Positions 1-9,400 of a stretch of 64,000 nucleotides of DNA are shown piece by piece. Source of the DNA: TOLSYN sp963849065 (lineage in GTDB: Bacteria > Acidobacteriota > Terriglobia > Terriglobales > Acidobacteriaceae). The first letter of the stretch is position 1. Each line of letters starts with the position of its first letter. Made by a program: the position numbers and the translations under genes. The DNA is taken from contig CAWKFM010000005.1 of the NCBI GenBank assembly GCA_963849065.1, positions 1,488,001-1,552,000 on the forward strand. Reading direction: 5' to 3'. The notes beneath the pieces were generated by a model. That model saw only the letters and a list, made by a program, of their open reading frames with translations. It did not search any database and was not told the DNA's origin.

Positions 1-1
1 G

Positions 2-1315
2 CTCAAGTACCTTACCGACGAAAAGCGGATCAAGGCCGTAACCGTGCTCTTCAGCGACCTCGAAGGCCGTCTGCACCTGCTCGACTACGACAAGAAGTTC
101 CTTTTGGGCAGCGCCGACAACCTCACCTTCGACGGCTCGTCGATCCGCGGCTTTACCGCGCAGCACGAGAGCGATCTGCGCCTCGGTCTGGACTGGTCCG
201 CCTTCTACTGGGTGCCCTCCGACGTGTTCGGCACCGGCAAGGTGATGATCTTCGGCGAAATCAACGACAAGAACGGCAAGGCCTTCACCGGCGACATTCG
301 CGGCGTGCTGAAGAACTATGCCGCCGAGCAGCACAAAGCCAAGGGCTACACCCTGAACGCGGCCAACGAGATCGAAGGCTTCCTGTTCAAGGGGCGCGAC
401 GCCGAGCAGGAATACTGCAAAGACGGCGGCAAGTTCGAGTATGTCGATCACGGCGGCTACTACTACTCCCTGCCGGGCGATCCGCTGCGCAACTTCATCG
501 ACACCACTGCCGAAGTGCAGCGCGCCATGGGCTTCCAGAACGAGAAGGACCACCCGGAAGTCGCTCCCTCGCAGTTTGAAATCAACTACGGATACGGCGA
601 CGTGGTGGCCGCGGCCGACCAGATCCAGCTGTACAAGCTGATTTGCCGCCAGGTGGCCAACAACCTGGGCAACACCGCCAGCTTCCTGCCCAAGCCGGTC
701 GTCGGCGTCAACGGCAGCGGCATGCACACCAACGTTTCGGTGAGCGAAGGCAAGAAGAACCTGTTCTGGGACCCGAAGGGCCTGGAGAAGGTCAGCACCT
801 TCGCATGGGAGTTTGTGGACCGCATCCTGACCCACGGCTTGGACATTTGCCTGGCGCTGAACCCCAGCGTGAATGCCTATCGCCGCCTCGATCCGCACTT
901 TGAAGCGCCGAACCAGCTGAAGGCTTCGGCCATCGATCGCGGCTCCATGGTCCGCATCCCGCTCGGCAACGAGCGCAGCGCGCGCGTCGAAGTCCGCGCC
1001 GTGGCGCCCGATGCCAACCCGTACATGGTTCTGCTCTCGGTGTTCAAGACGGGCATCGACGGCGACATCGCCAAGATCGACAACCTGCGCCAGGCCCACC
1101 GCTATCTACCCGATAACATCTACACCGCGATCGATCTGTGGCGCGGCTCGGAGTGGATCGGCAAGATGCTGGGCGACGACGTGAAGGAGCGCTACGCTGA
1201 ACTCAAACAGAATTCGGCTGACCGCTGCCCGCGCCTGCTGGGAACGCAGATCAAGACACAGGAGATCCAGTACCACCACAACGTTTACAACCAGCACCTC
1301 TGGAACGAGTTCTAA
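2..1315 (+). CDS. Glutamine synthetase family protein, 5' end cut by the window
   Basis: Type I glutamine synthetase fold, making glutamine (or a gamma-glutamyl amide) from glutamate, ammonia and ATP in the cytosol. The reading frame is open from base 2 with coding sequence before the first GTG at 44, so the true start lies upstream and about 437 residues are visible. Visible motifs are FDGSSIRG near the N-terminus, the ATP-site NGSGMHTN near 698-730, and the NPSVNAYRRLDP stretch, followed by the arginine-rich RIPLGNERSARVEVR active-site loop. The region usually reading GQ-E reads APSQFEINY, so this may be a GS-like paralogue and not the main GlnA. An intrinsic terminator follows directly. 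Family certain, exact substrate not. Confidence 0.88.
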   Translation, partial: LKYLTDEKRIKAVTVLFSDLEGRLHLLDYDKKFLLGSADNLTFDGSSIRGFTAQHESDLRLGLDWSAFYWVPSDVFGTGKVMIFGEINDKNGKAFTGDIRGVLKNYAAEQHKAKGYTLNAANEIEGFLFKGRDAEQEYCKDGGKFEYVDHGGYYYSLPGDPLRNFIDTTAEVQRAMGFQNEKDHPEVAPSQFEINYGYGDVVAAADQIQLYKLICRQVANNLGNTASFLPKPVVGVNGSGMHTNVSVSEGKKNLFWDPKGLEKVSTFAWEFVDRILTHGLDICLALNPSVNAYRRLDPHFEAPNQLKASAIDRGSMVRIPLGNERSARVEVRAVAPDANPYMVLLSVFKTGIDGDIAKIDNLRQAHRYLPDNIYTAIDLWRGSEWIGKMLGDDVKERYAELKQNSADRCPRLLGTQIKTQEIQYHHNVYNQHLWNEF

Positions 1316-1335
1316 AGCGATCTCGCAACGGAAAA

Positions 1336-1364
1336 AAAGGCCCCGGCTCAAACCCGGGGCCTTT
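1336..1364 (+). terminator. Intrinsic terminator after the glutamine synthetase gene
   Basis: An 11-bp perfect GC-rich stem (aaaggccccgg / ccggggccttt) with a 7-base loop begins 20 bases after the glutamine synthetase stop codon. It carries a run of A before and T after the stem, so it could also end transcription of the opposing minus-strand gene (bidirectional). Confidence 0.85.
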
Positions 1365-1391
1365 GCTTTCTTCGAGGCCGGAGAACCTCCG

Positions 1392-1946
1392 CTAATCGTT
1401 TCCGCGCTTGCGCTCCTCCGGAGGCAGCACAATCCCTTCGCTGCGCTCGGAAAACTGCTGCTCGCCTGCTCCGGGCTTCTGCTTCGGCGCACCCCGGTAG
1501 CTGTAATAGTGGGCGTAAATCACGGCCAGCAGCGGCGGCGCAAACAACACTCCCCAGAAAGGCAGCACCAGGCCCAGCAGGATCGGCGTGAGCAGCGATG
1601 CCACCACCGGCACGCGATTCTGGCGGTGCATGAGGTAGGGCTGAACCAGAAAGCCATCGACGATGGCAATGGCCGCGTAAGCGCCAAGAAAGCCCAGCCA
1701 GCGCTCCAGCGGCGCGCCGCTGAACAGCATCGACATGGCAGGGCCAAACAGCGCCACCAGCGGCCCAAAATGGGGGATAAACTGCAGTCCTCCGGCCACC
1801 AGCGCCCACAGCGGAGCCCATGGCACCTGCAGCCAGAGCAGCGCCACCAGCCACAGGCAGCTCACCAGCAGCGCATCGAAACACTGGGCGATCAGCCAGC
1901 GCCGCAGCGCTCCCAACGTCAGGTCGGCTTGGTACTGGAATCTCAT
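1392..1946 (-). CDS. AI-2E family transporter, C-terminal half only
   Basis: The product is a membrane protein of about 184 residues. Four or five hydrophobic segments and the family signature around GGLQFIPHFGPLVALF, then the FLVQPYLMHRQNRVP loop, match the C-terminal half of AI-2E/PerM exporters (PF01594). These proteins are normally near 350 residues, and the N-terminal helices are missing. I chose the ATG at 1946 (MRFQYQ); an in-frame start at 1985 would add 13 residues and run into the space before purQ, which is transcribed the other way. The tail is charged and cytoplasmic (PPEERKRGND). It may be a truncated remnant or a genuinely short half-transporter; substrate unknown. Confidence 0.6.
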   Translation of the reverse strand: MRFQYQADLTLGALRRWLIAQCFDALLVSCLWLVALLWLQVPWAPLWALVAGGLQFIPHFGPLVALFGPAMSMLFSGAPLERWLGFLGAYAAIAIVDGFLVQPYLMHRQNRVPVVASLLTPILLGLVLPFWGVLFAPPLLAVIYAHYYSYRGAPKQKPGAGEQQFSERSEGIVLPPEERKRGND

Positions 1947-2030
1947 GGTCTTCCGTTCAATCCTTACACCGCAATTTTCCTGCAAGCAATGCTACACTGT
2001 GTAGCATCCACCCGGATCTGCGAGCCTGCG

Positions 2031-2729
2031 ATGAAATTCGGCGTCATCATTTTCCCCGGAAGCAATTGCGACCACGATGCCTACTGGGCGTTCAAGGAAG
2101 TTTGCGGCCAGCCTGCGACCCTGCTCTGGCATGACTCCTTCGATCTGGAAAACTGCGACGTCATCGTGGTGCCGGGCGGCTTCTCGTATGGCGATTACCT
2201 GCGCACCGGAGCCATTGCCCGGTTCTCTCCCATCATGCAATCGGTTGCGCGCTTTGCCGCGAGCGGCGGGCTCGTGCTGGGCATCTGCAACGGCTTCCAG
2301 ATTCTCTGCGAGGCGCATCTGCTGCCCGGAGTTCTGCTGCGCAACCGCAGCTTGAAATACATCTGCAAACCGGTTCACCTGCGGGTGGAAAACTACGCCA
2401 CGGCCTTCACTCAGGGATTGACTCCGGGCGAGGTGCTGGAGATGCCCATCGGGCACGGCGAAGGCAATTACTTTTGCGACGAAGCCACGCTGCGGCAGCT
2501 GCAGCAGCGCGAGCAGATCCTCTTCCGCTACGCAACATCCCAGGGCGAAATCACCGCCGAGGCGAACCCCAACGGATCGCTTGACAACATCGCCGGCATT
2601 TGCAACGAGGGCCGCAACGTGTTGGGTATGATGCCCCATCCGGAGCGCGCCAGCGAAGACGTTCTCGGCATGAGGGACGGCCTCAAGCTGCTGCGTTCGC
2701 TGGTGGAGAGCGCCGCGCTAAAGCAGTAG
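2031..2729 (+). CDS. purQ: Phosphoribosylformylglycinamidine synthase, glutaminase subunit
   Basis: PurQ releases ammonia from glutamine and passes it to PurL in the fourth step of purine synthesis. The 232-residue length fits stand-alone PurQ. The class I glutamine amidotransferase triad is visible: nucleophile Cys in GICNGFQ (about residue 86), and His and Glu in MMPHPERASEDV near the C-terminus. The N-terminus FGVIIFPGSNCDHD is characteristic. The ATG at 2031 is used because upstream sequence in the same frame is the antisense of the AI-2E gene. PurS and PurL are not in the window. The cysteine-cluster gene follows after only 4 bases and is probably cotranscribed. Confidence 0.95.
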   Translation: MKFGVIIFPGSNCDHDAYWAFKEVCGQPATLLWHDSFDLENCDVIVVPGGFSYGDYLRTGAIARFSPIMQSVARFAASGGLVLGICNGFQILCEAHLLPGVLLRNRSLKYICKPVHLRVENYATAFTQGLTPGEVLEMPIGHGEGNYFCDEATLRQLQQREQILFRYATSQGEITAEANPNGSLDNIAGICNEGRNVLGMMPHPERASEDVLGMRDGLKLLRSLVESAALKQ

Positions 2730-2733
2730 TCCG

Positions 2734-3393
2734 ATGAGTAGTAAAGAATCTATGACACGCCGCGCCCAACCCGCCAAAGCGATCTCGGAAGAAGAGCTGC
2801 GCCGTCGCGACGGCGAACTGTTGCCCATCCTCGACAACTGGCTGGAGCGTGCCAATCGGCGCGGCGGCCATCACATCGCCTGCCGCCCCGGCTGCGCCCA
2901 GTGCTGCATCGGAGCCTTTGCCATCGACCGCCTGGACGCCGTGCGCCTGAGGCAGGGGCTCGACGAGCTGGCAGAGACCGACGCCGCACGCGCCAAGCGC
3001 ATTCTGCAGCGCACCGCCGACTTTCTCGAGCGCACGGCGGAGTTCTTCCCCGGCGACCTGGAGAGTGGAATCCTCGACACTACGCCGGACGCCGCGGAGA
3101 TCTTCGAGGACTTTGCCAACGACGAGCCGTGTCCCGCGCTCGATCCGGAAACTCTCACCTGCGATCTGTATGCCCATCGCCCCATGACGTGCCGGGTCTT
3201 CGGCCCTCCGGTGCGCAGCGAAGGCGGGCTGGGCGTCTGCGAGCTCTGCTTTACCACGGCCACTGCGGAAGAGATTGCCGCCGCCGAGGTGCCGCTCGAA
3301 GGGGAAGAGTTGGAGTCGGCGCTGAACCGGGAGCTGGAGCGGGCCATCGGCCCCGGCGAAACCATCGTCGCCTTTGCACTGCTGGGCGCGTAA
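2734..3393 (+). CDS. YkgJ-type cysteine cluster protein
   Basis: A 219-residue soluble protein with the hallmark cluster C50-x3-C54-x2-CC58, followed by three later cysteines in EPCPAL, TLTCDLY and PMTCRVF. This is the pattern of the YkgJ/UPF0153 family (PF03692), thought to bind zinc or an Fe-S cluster; its biochemical role is not established. A run of charged helices sits between the two cysteine groups. It starts 4 bases after purQ, suggesting one transcript, but I know no functional reason for the pairing. A second ATG at residue 7 is a possible alternative start. Confidence 0.8.
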   Translation: MSSKESMTRRAQPAKAISEEELRRRDGELLPILDNWLERANRRGGHHIACRPGCAQCCIGAFAIDRLDAVRLRQGLDELAETDAARAKRILQRTADFLERTAEFFPGDLESGILDTTPDAAEIFEDFANDEPCPALDPETLTCDLYAHRPMTCRVFGPPVRSEGGLGVCELCFTTATAEEIAAAEVPLEGEELESALNRELERAIGPGETIVAFALLGA

Positions 3394-3456
3394 GCTTCGT
3401 TCGCGCGCTTCCGAGGCTCACGCCTATGGGTGATTGAAGATGAGGCTTACATTCGG

Positions 3457-3843
3457 CTACGCGCTCTTCGCGTAGGACGTCAGCTCCCTGACATGCGCCG
3501 TTAATGTATAAAGATCAGTCGGCTTGGGACAGTAGCACTGAAAGGCCTGGGTTTCCGCACAAGAAATACAGTCGTGGCTGGAGAAGAGCATCTTGGGGAT
3601 TTCGGGTTTGATGCGCTTCATCTCCAGCGCCACTTGGCCGCCATTCATCCCCGGCATTTCGTAATCGAGAATCACGGCATCCACCGGATTGGAGGCAAAG
3701 GCCTCCAGCGCCGCGGCTCCGTTATTCACCGTCAGCACGCGAAATCCGGTACGCTCTAACGCCCTCCTGGTTAAGGAGAGAAGGGCTTCGTTGTCGTCAA
3801 CGCAAAGGACCAAAGGCTGGTAAGACTGCTGCTGATTCATCAT
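3457..3843 (-). CDS. Single-domain response regulator with a CxxC-x7-CxC cysteine set
   Basis: CheY-like receiver of 128 residues with no output domain. The acidic pocket is D16-D17, the phosphoacceptor is D60 in VILDYEMPGMNG, the switch Ser lies in MLFSSHD and the conserved Lys is K107 in CPKP. It is therefore expected to be phosphorylated by a histidine kinase. Four cysteines, C92, C95, C103 and C105, lie in the beta4-alpha4-beta5 face that receivers use for signalling; these are not part of the standard fold and could bind metal or form disulfides. No kinase gene is adjacent. The second receiver protein near 10.2 kb lacks these cysteines. Confidence 0.88.
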   Translation of the reverse strand: MMNQQQSYQPLVLCVDDNEALLSLTRRALERTGFRVLTVNNGAAALEAFASNPVDAVILDYEMPGMNGGQVALEMKRIKPEIPKMLFSSHDCISCAETQAFQCYCPKPTDLYTLTAHVRELTSYAKSA

Positions 3844-4065
3844 GGCTGCGGATCACCTCGCGCTGAAGATTACTGTCAATGGAGAGAGCATTTTCAGCGC
3901 CACCCATGAGCCATCCTGCAGGTGATCACAAAACTAGGTCAGAGCTGGAGTTAGGCGTCGGGCCGATTGGGAGGAGCCGTCATCCAGCCCGAGGGGACCA
4001 GGTAATTCTGAAGGGTTAAGGTACTTTTTTTACAGCAGCCCGCTCCTCGGGCTGTGGCTGAGAGT

Positions 4066-5286
4066 TTACATTCCATCGTCGCTCGCAGCCGGCTTGGCAA
4101 AGGCCTCCCGGTTCACCAGGTAGGGCATCTTGCTGTAATCGTTTCCTTCCAACAGGTCGATCATTCCCTGCACGCAGCGGCCGGCCATGCCGATGTCCGG
4201 GTCTTCCGAAAGCCGCGTGGCAGTGCCTCCACTGGCAAAGTGGTGGAAGAGCCGGCAGCGATCCTCGATGGCCGGGTCACGCAGCGGGGAGCCAGGCGGC
4301 AGCGGCTCGCGCTCGAAGACGTCGAGCGCCGCGCCCGCAATCCATCCTTCGCGCAAGGCCCGCGCCAGCGCCGCCTCATCCACCACCGGACCGCGCGAGG
4401 TGTTCACCAGGTAGGCGGTTGGCTTCATCTGCCGCAGGGTCTGCTCGTTGATGAGGTGCCAGGTCGGGGCTTTTCCGGGCGAATCCCCCTCGCGCAGCAG
4501 CGGCACGTGCAGGCTCACGTAGTCGGCCTCGCGCAGGCACTCGTCCAGCGCCGCGTAGCGAATCCAGTTCCTGCGGCGGGTGAGCCCCAGGTCGTGGCGC
4601 AGCTCCATCATCCGGCGGATCGAGGCGACGAACTCGTCGTTCTGCCGCCCGGAGTTGTAGCAGAGCACGTTCATCTCAAAGCCGAAGCACTTGGCGATCA
4701 TCGCCTGGCCGATGCGTCCGCAGCCGATCACCGCAATCGTCTTGCCCGTGACCTCGTCGCCCAGGAAGGGCAGAGACGGATGCCAGTACTCCCAGCGATT
4801 TTCGCGCACCACCCGTTCGCTGGACCACAGCTTGCGCGAGACCGCCAGCAGAATGGCAAAGGCGAACTCCGCCGTGGCGTCGGTCAAAACGTCGGCGGTG
4901 TTGGTAAACGGAATCCCGCAGCGGTTGGCGTCGGCGCGGCTGATGTTGTCGACCCCGACGGCCAACTGCGCAATGCCCTTCAGCGTGCCTCTGCCCGCTT
5001 CCAGAACCTCGGCGTCGATGCGCTCGCGCAGGGTTGTAATGAGGCCATCGATGCCGCTGCGAACCCGCTCCAGCAGCAACTGGCGCGGCGGAGCCTCGGG
5101 GCCAGGATAGACTTCCACCTGATAGCCGCGGCGGCGCAGCCGCTCCAGGCTGGGGCCAATGTCGCAAGTGGCAAACACGCGCAGCGTTTTCTGATTCAAC
5201 CCGTTCTGATTCAACCCGTTCTCGCTCAACTTGCCCGAACCTCCGCCAAGCGGGTAATTGTAATTCGTCCCGCGGCGGCGCACCAC
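4066..5286 (-). CDS. D-isomer specific 2-hydroxyacid dehydrogenase
   Basis: NAD(P)-dependent oxidoreductase interconverting a 2-hydroxyacid and a 2-oxoacid (the family of SerA, glyoxylate and D-lactate dehydrogenases). The Rossmann signature is VIGCGRIGQAM, the catalytic Arg is in NTSRGPVVDEAAL, the Glu in ALDVFEREPL, and the His in the FHHFASGG segment, where the family usually has PHIAS. The length of 406 exceeds the usual 310-340 because of an N-terminal extension and an insert near FEMNVLCYNSGRQNDE. The extension contains a duplicated five-residue unit (NGLNQ twice). The true start could lie after it, for example near KTLRVFATC. Substrate cannot be assigned. Confidence 0.85.
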   Translation of the reverse strand: MVRRRGTNYNYPLGGGSGKLSENGLNQNGLNQKTLRVFATCDIGPSLERLRRRGYQVEVYPGPEAPPRQLLLERVRSGIDGLITTLRERIDAEVLEAGRGTLKGIAQLAVGVDNISRADANRCGIPFTNTADVLTDATAEFAFAILLAVSRKLWSSERVVRENRWEYWHPSLPFLGDEVTGKTIAVIGCGRIGQAMIAKCFGFEMNVLCYNSGRQNDEFVASIRRMMELRHDLGLTRRRNWIRYAALDECLREADYVSLHVPLLREGDSPGKAPTWHLINEQTLRQMKPTAYLVNTSRGPVVDEAALARALREGWIAGAALDVFEREPLPPGSPLRDPAIEDRCRLFHHFASGGTATRLSEDPDIGMAGRCVQGMIDLLEGNDYSKMPYLVNREAFAKPAASDDGM

Positions 5287-5305
5287 TTTACCAACGCAAC
5301 CAACG

Positions 5306-5332
5306 CAAAAAGCCCGCCACCAGGGCAGGCTC
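5306..5332 (-). terminator. Intrinsic terminator after the glycosyltransferase gene
   Basis: On the minus strand agcctgcc, a short loop and ggcgggct (one G-U pair) are followed by five T. It lies between the stop of the glycosyltransferase gene and the start of the dehydrogenase gene, separating the two into different transcripts. Confidence 0.7.
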
Positions 5333-5359
5333 TCAGCCGAGCTCTAGATTGTTTCCGGT

Positions 5360-6337
5360 CTAACCGTGAATTTCTTCGCCGGTCTCGGTGCGGATCACCT
5401 TGGCGACGCGATAGGGCTGTCCGGCGTGCGGCTCATGGAAGTGCCGGACCTGCAACTCGCCCAGCAGTCCCAGGGCCAGCATCTGCACGCCCGCCACCAG
5501 CATCACCGCGCCAAACACCAGCAGCGGCCCGTGGGCGTCCATCACCTTCACGTTCCGGAACATCTTCTCGGCCACCATGTAGAGCGCGACCAGCAAGCCG
5601 GTACCGATGCCGCCCATGCCGATGCCGCCGAAGAAATGCAAAGGGCGCATCATGTACTTCAGCAGGAAGCGGATGGTGATCAGGTCGAAGAAGACGCGTA
5701 TGGTGCGCGAGATTCCATAGTGCGACTTGCCATCGCCGCGGTCGATATTGACGATGGGCACCTCGCAGATCCTGGCGCCATACCAGGAGGCCAGCGCGGG
5801 AATAAAGCGGTGCAAGCCTTCGCCGTAGAGGGGGATGTCATCGATCAGCTCGCGGGTGTAGGCCTTGTAGGTGGTGCCGAAGTCGTGCAGAGGGACGCCG
5901 CTCAGCTTGGACATCGTCCAATTGGCGCAGCGCGAAGGAATCCGCCGCAGCCAGAGGTTGTCGATGCGCTTCTCGCGCCAGCCGCTGACGATGTCATATC
6001 CCTCGTTGAGCTTGGCGACGAACTTGGGGATCTCGGCCGGATCGTGCTGCAGGTCGCCGTCCATGGCGATGATGAACTCGCCCTGCGCGTGGTCAAAACC
6101 GGCGGCCAGCGCGGAAGTCTGTCCGAAGTTGCGGCGCAGCTTCACTACCACGACGCGGCTGTCCACGGCGGCAATCTGCACCAGGAGGGGAAACGTGGCG
6201 TCGCGCGAGCCGTCATCCACAAAAACCAGCTCGAAGCTCTCGCCTACCTGCTCCATCACGGCCTTCAGGCGGTCGTAGAGCTCGGTCACGCTCTCCTGCT
6301 CGTTGTGAAAGGGTACAACTATGGAATATTTAGGCAC
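5360..6337 (-). CDS. Polyprenyl-phosphate-type family 2 glycosyltransferase
   Basis: A 325-residue inverting GT-A enzyme of the DPM1/GtrB/ArnC type, which moves a sugar onto a polyisoprenyl phosphate at the inner membrane. The catalytic domain begins YSIVVPFHNEQ, with VFVDDGSRD (nucleotide binding) and MDGDLQHDP (metal site) near residues 40 and 91. Two C-terminal transmembrane helices (around GIGTGLLVALYMV and LLVFGAVMLVAGV) are typical. The start is the GTG at 6337: longer in-frame sequence upstream is only the shadow of the neighbouring kinase gene. No clear ribosome binding site is visible. Sugar and acceptor are unknown. Confidence 0.88.
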   Translation of the reverse strand: MPKYSIVVPFHNEQESVTELYDRLKAVMEQVGESFELVFVDDGSRDATFPLLVQIAAVDSRVVVVKLRRNFGQTSALAAGFDHAQGEFIIAMDGDLQHDPAEIPKFVAKLNEGYDIVSGWREKRIDNLWLRRIPSRCANWTMSKLSGVPLHDFGTTYKAYTRELIDDIPLYGEGLHRFIPALASWYGARICEVPIVNIDRGDGKSHYGISRTIRVFFDLITIRFLLKYMMRPLHFFGGIGMGGIGTGLLVALYMVAEKMFRNVKVMDAHGPLLVFGAVMLVAGVQMLALGLLGELQVRHFHEPHAGQPYRVAKVIRTETGEEIHG

Positions 6338-6413
6338 CTTTAGATTATATCGTGATTCGGCGCAACTCCGAAGCTGATTAGCCCTGTCCAGTGGTGCCCC
6401 CCGCGTGTCCGAC

Positions 6414-9400
6414 CTAAGAGCGCGGGGTCGATTCGGAATTAATCTGGAACGGGAGGAAGACCGAGAAGCACGTCCCCGAGCGCGCGGGACGCGTACACGT
6501 TCGCAGACGCATGGCGCCGTCATATTTGCGCAGAATGTCGGCGGTGATCCACAAGCCCAGTCCGGTTCCGCTCTCTCCTTTGGTAGTGAAGAACGGTTCG
6601 AAGATTTTGCTGCGCACCTGCTCCGGGATGCCGGGGCCGTTATCTGCCACCACCACGCACACACCGGGCACGCCGCGCCGCCGGTCTTGCGTGGAGTAGG
6701 CGCGCAGGGCGATGGTGCCGCGCTGCGGACCAACCGCTTCAATGGCGTTGCCCACCAGGTTGGCAAAGATCTGCCGCAGCTCTCCCGGCAAGGCGACGAC
6801 ACGAACGTCATGATCGATTCGTTGCTCCAGGCGGATGCCCGCGGTCTGGATCTTGCGGTCGTAGAGCGCGATCACGTTGGACAGAATCTCGCCGATCTTC
6901 ACCGGCACCGGCCGGGCCGCCTCGCGCTGGAATCCGAGCATCTGCTGGGTCATCTGCGTCACGCGCGCCAGCTCGCCGCTGGCCATCGACGCATACTCGC
7001 GCATGTTGTCGTCCTTGGCTTCCTCGCGGATCAGGAACAGCAGGTTGCCCACCGCATCCAGCGGGTTATGGATCTCATGCGCAATGGTTGCGGCCAGCCG
7101 TCCGGTGGTCGCCAGCCGTTCGCTGCTGCGCAGCGCCGCCTCCACCTTGCGCTGTTCCAGGCAGTCGTGGAAAACCAGCACCACTCCTTCCATCTTTCCC
7201 TGGTCGTCGCGGATGGGAGCGGCGCTGTCTTCGATCGGAATTTCGCTGCCGTTACGGTGGATCAGCGCGGTATGGTTCGCCAGTCCGACGACCTTGCCCA
7301 TGCGAATGACTTTGGCGACGGGGCTCTCCGGCCGGATGCGGGTCACTTCCTGCACGATATCGAAGACGTCAGGCAGGTCGCGGCCCCTGGCGTCATCCAG
7401 CGTCCAGCCGGTCAGCTTCTGCGCCACGTCGTTCATAAAGTCGATCTTGCCGTCCGGATCGGTCGAGATCACCGCGTCGCCGATGCTGCGCAACGTGGTG
7501 GCCCAGCGATGTTCGCTGGCCTGCAGCGCCTCTTCGGCCTGTTTGCGCTCGGTAATATCGCGCAGGATGACCGTGTACAGCGTCTGCCCGTCCGCCTGTA
7601 CCTGGGAAATGGTAGCCTCAATCGGAAACTCTTCCCCGCCGGAGCGGACGCCTGTCAATGCTCCCAGCAAGTGCATTGAGCGGTTGGTAATGCCTTGCTC
7701 TCCAAAGCGCCGGATGTGCTCGCTGTGCAGCTCGCGCAGCTGCTCGGGAATGAAGCGGCTGACACTCGAACCCAGCGCCTCCGTCGCCGGACACTGAAAG
7801 ATGTTTTCCGCAGCGCGGTTGAAGACGACGATACGCTGCTCATCATCCACGGAGATAATTGCGTCCATCGCGGAGCCGATCACCGCTTGCAGCTTGGCCT
7901 GGCTGGAGCGCAGCGCTGCTTCCGCCTTCTTCCTGTCGGCGATATCCACGCAGAACTCCACGCACTGGTTATCACCGAGCGAGCTGCCGGCAAAGAGGAG
8001 CCAGCGCCGCGTGCCGTCCTTGCAGAAATATTCCTTCTCGTAAGGTCCGACACGTCCGGTCGCGAGGAATTTTGTAACCTCCGCGCGGCTCACGTCCATG
8101 TATTCCGGCGGGGTGAGCTTTTGCCAGTTGAGTTCGCGCGCCTCCACCTGGCTGCGGCTGTAGCCCATGAGTTTGAGAAACGCGTCGTTGGAGTCAACCA
8201 TGCACCCGGTGTTCAGATCCCAGAACATCACGCCGACGGTCTGAACGTCCAACACCTTCTCCAGCCGCTCAAGGCTCTGCCGCACCGCCTCCTCGGCCTG
8301 CTTGCGCTCGGTGATGTCGCGGTTGGTCTCCAGAATCCGTACGATACCCTCGGAGCCGACGATCAACTGGTGGCGGGCGGAAACCATCACCTCGCGGCCA
8401 TCCTTGGCGATGTGCCGCAGTTCCCCCTCCCAGTGTCCGCGCTCCCGCAGTTCGGCCTCAATCGCAGGCCAGGGCACAAAATGAGTAGTTTTCAGCAACT
8501 CGTGGGTGACCCGGCCCAGTGCCTCAGCTTCGCTATAGCTGTAGAGCCGTTCGGCGCCGCGGTTCCAGCTCTCGATGCCGCCGTCGAGCCGCCAGACGAT
8601 GATGGCGTCAAAGGAAAGGCGCAGCATATCGGCCTGCTGGCGCAGTGCCTCCTCCGCCTTCTTGCGTTCGGTGACGTCGCGCACGCTCTTGGAAATTCCG
8701 ACGACGGCTCCGGCCGAGTCGTAGATCGGCGAAAGAGTAACGGACACGTCGATGCGCCGCCCCTGCCTGTCCACGCGCACCGTCTCGTAATGTTCGATGC
8801 ATTCCCCGGCGCGAAGACGCGCGAGAAAGTCCGTCTCCTCATGCAGGCGCTCCGGCGGAATCACGCGCGTAATGGGCTGGCCGATCATCTCCTGCGCCGA
8901 GTAGCCGAAGAGCTGCTCGGCGCTCTGGTTCCAGCTCGAAACAATTCCGGAAAGGTCCTTGCTGATGATGGCGTCGCCGGAGGATTCGACGATGGCGGCC
9001 AGCCGCGCCCGTTCCTCTTCCGCCTGCTTGCGCTCGGTAATGTCCGTTACCACACCGAACATGCGCTCCACCTGGCCCGCATCGTTCACCCGGCGGCGTC
9101 CGCGGACCCAGATCCAGCGCACCTCGCCGTCCGCACGGCGGATCTTCGTCTCGATGGACCAGCTGTTGCCGGAATTGATCTGGCGGTTGACCGATTCGCG
9201 CAGCTCCGGCAGCACGTGTTCGAGGAACTTCTCATAGCTCCATTCCGGCAGCACGGAGGGATAGCCGAAGATCTGGTCGTGGCGCAGCGAATGCGAGGCG
9301 GTACCATTTCTCAGGTTCAGCTCCCACTCCCCCAGGCCAGCCACTTCCACCGCGAGATCGAGACGCTCCTTGCTCTTGCGCAGCTCGATTTCAGCCTGTT

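Noticed and set aside
6338..6811. N-terminal extension of the glycosyltransferase frame
   Set aside because: It overlaps the histidine kinase gene in another frame, and the translation is Arg/Ser-rich without domain. The conserved domain begins at the GTG at 6337.
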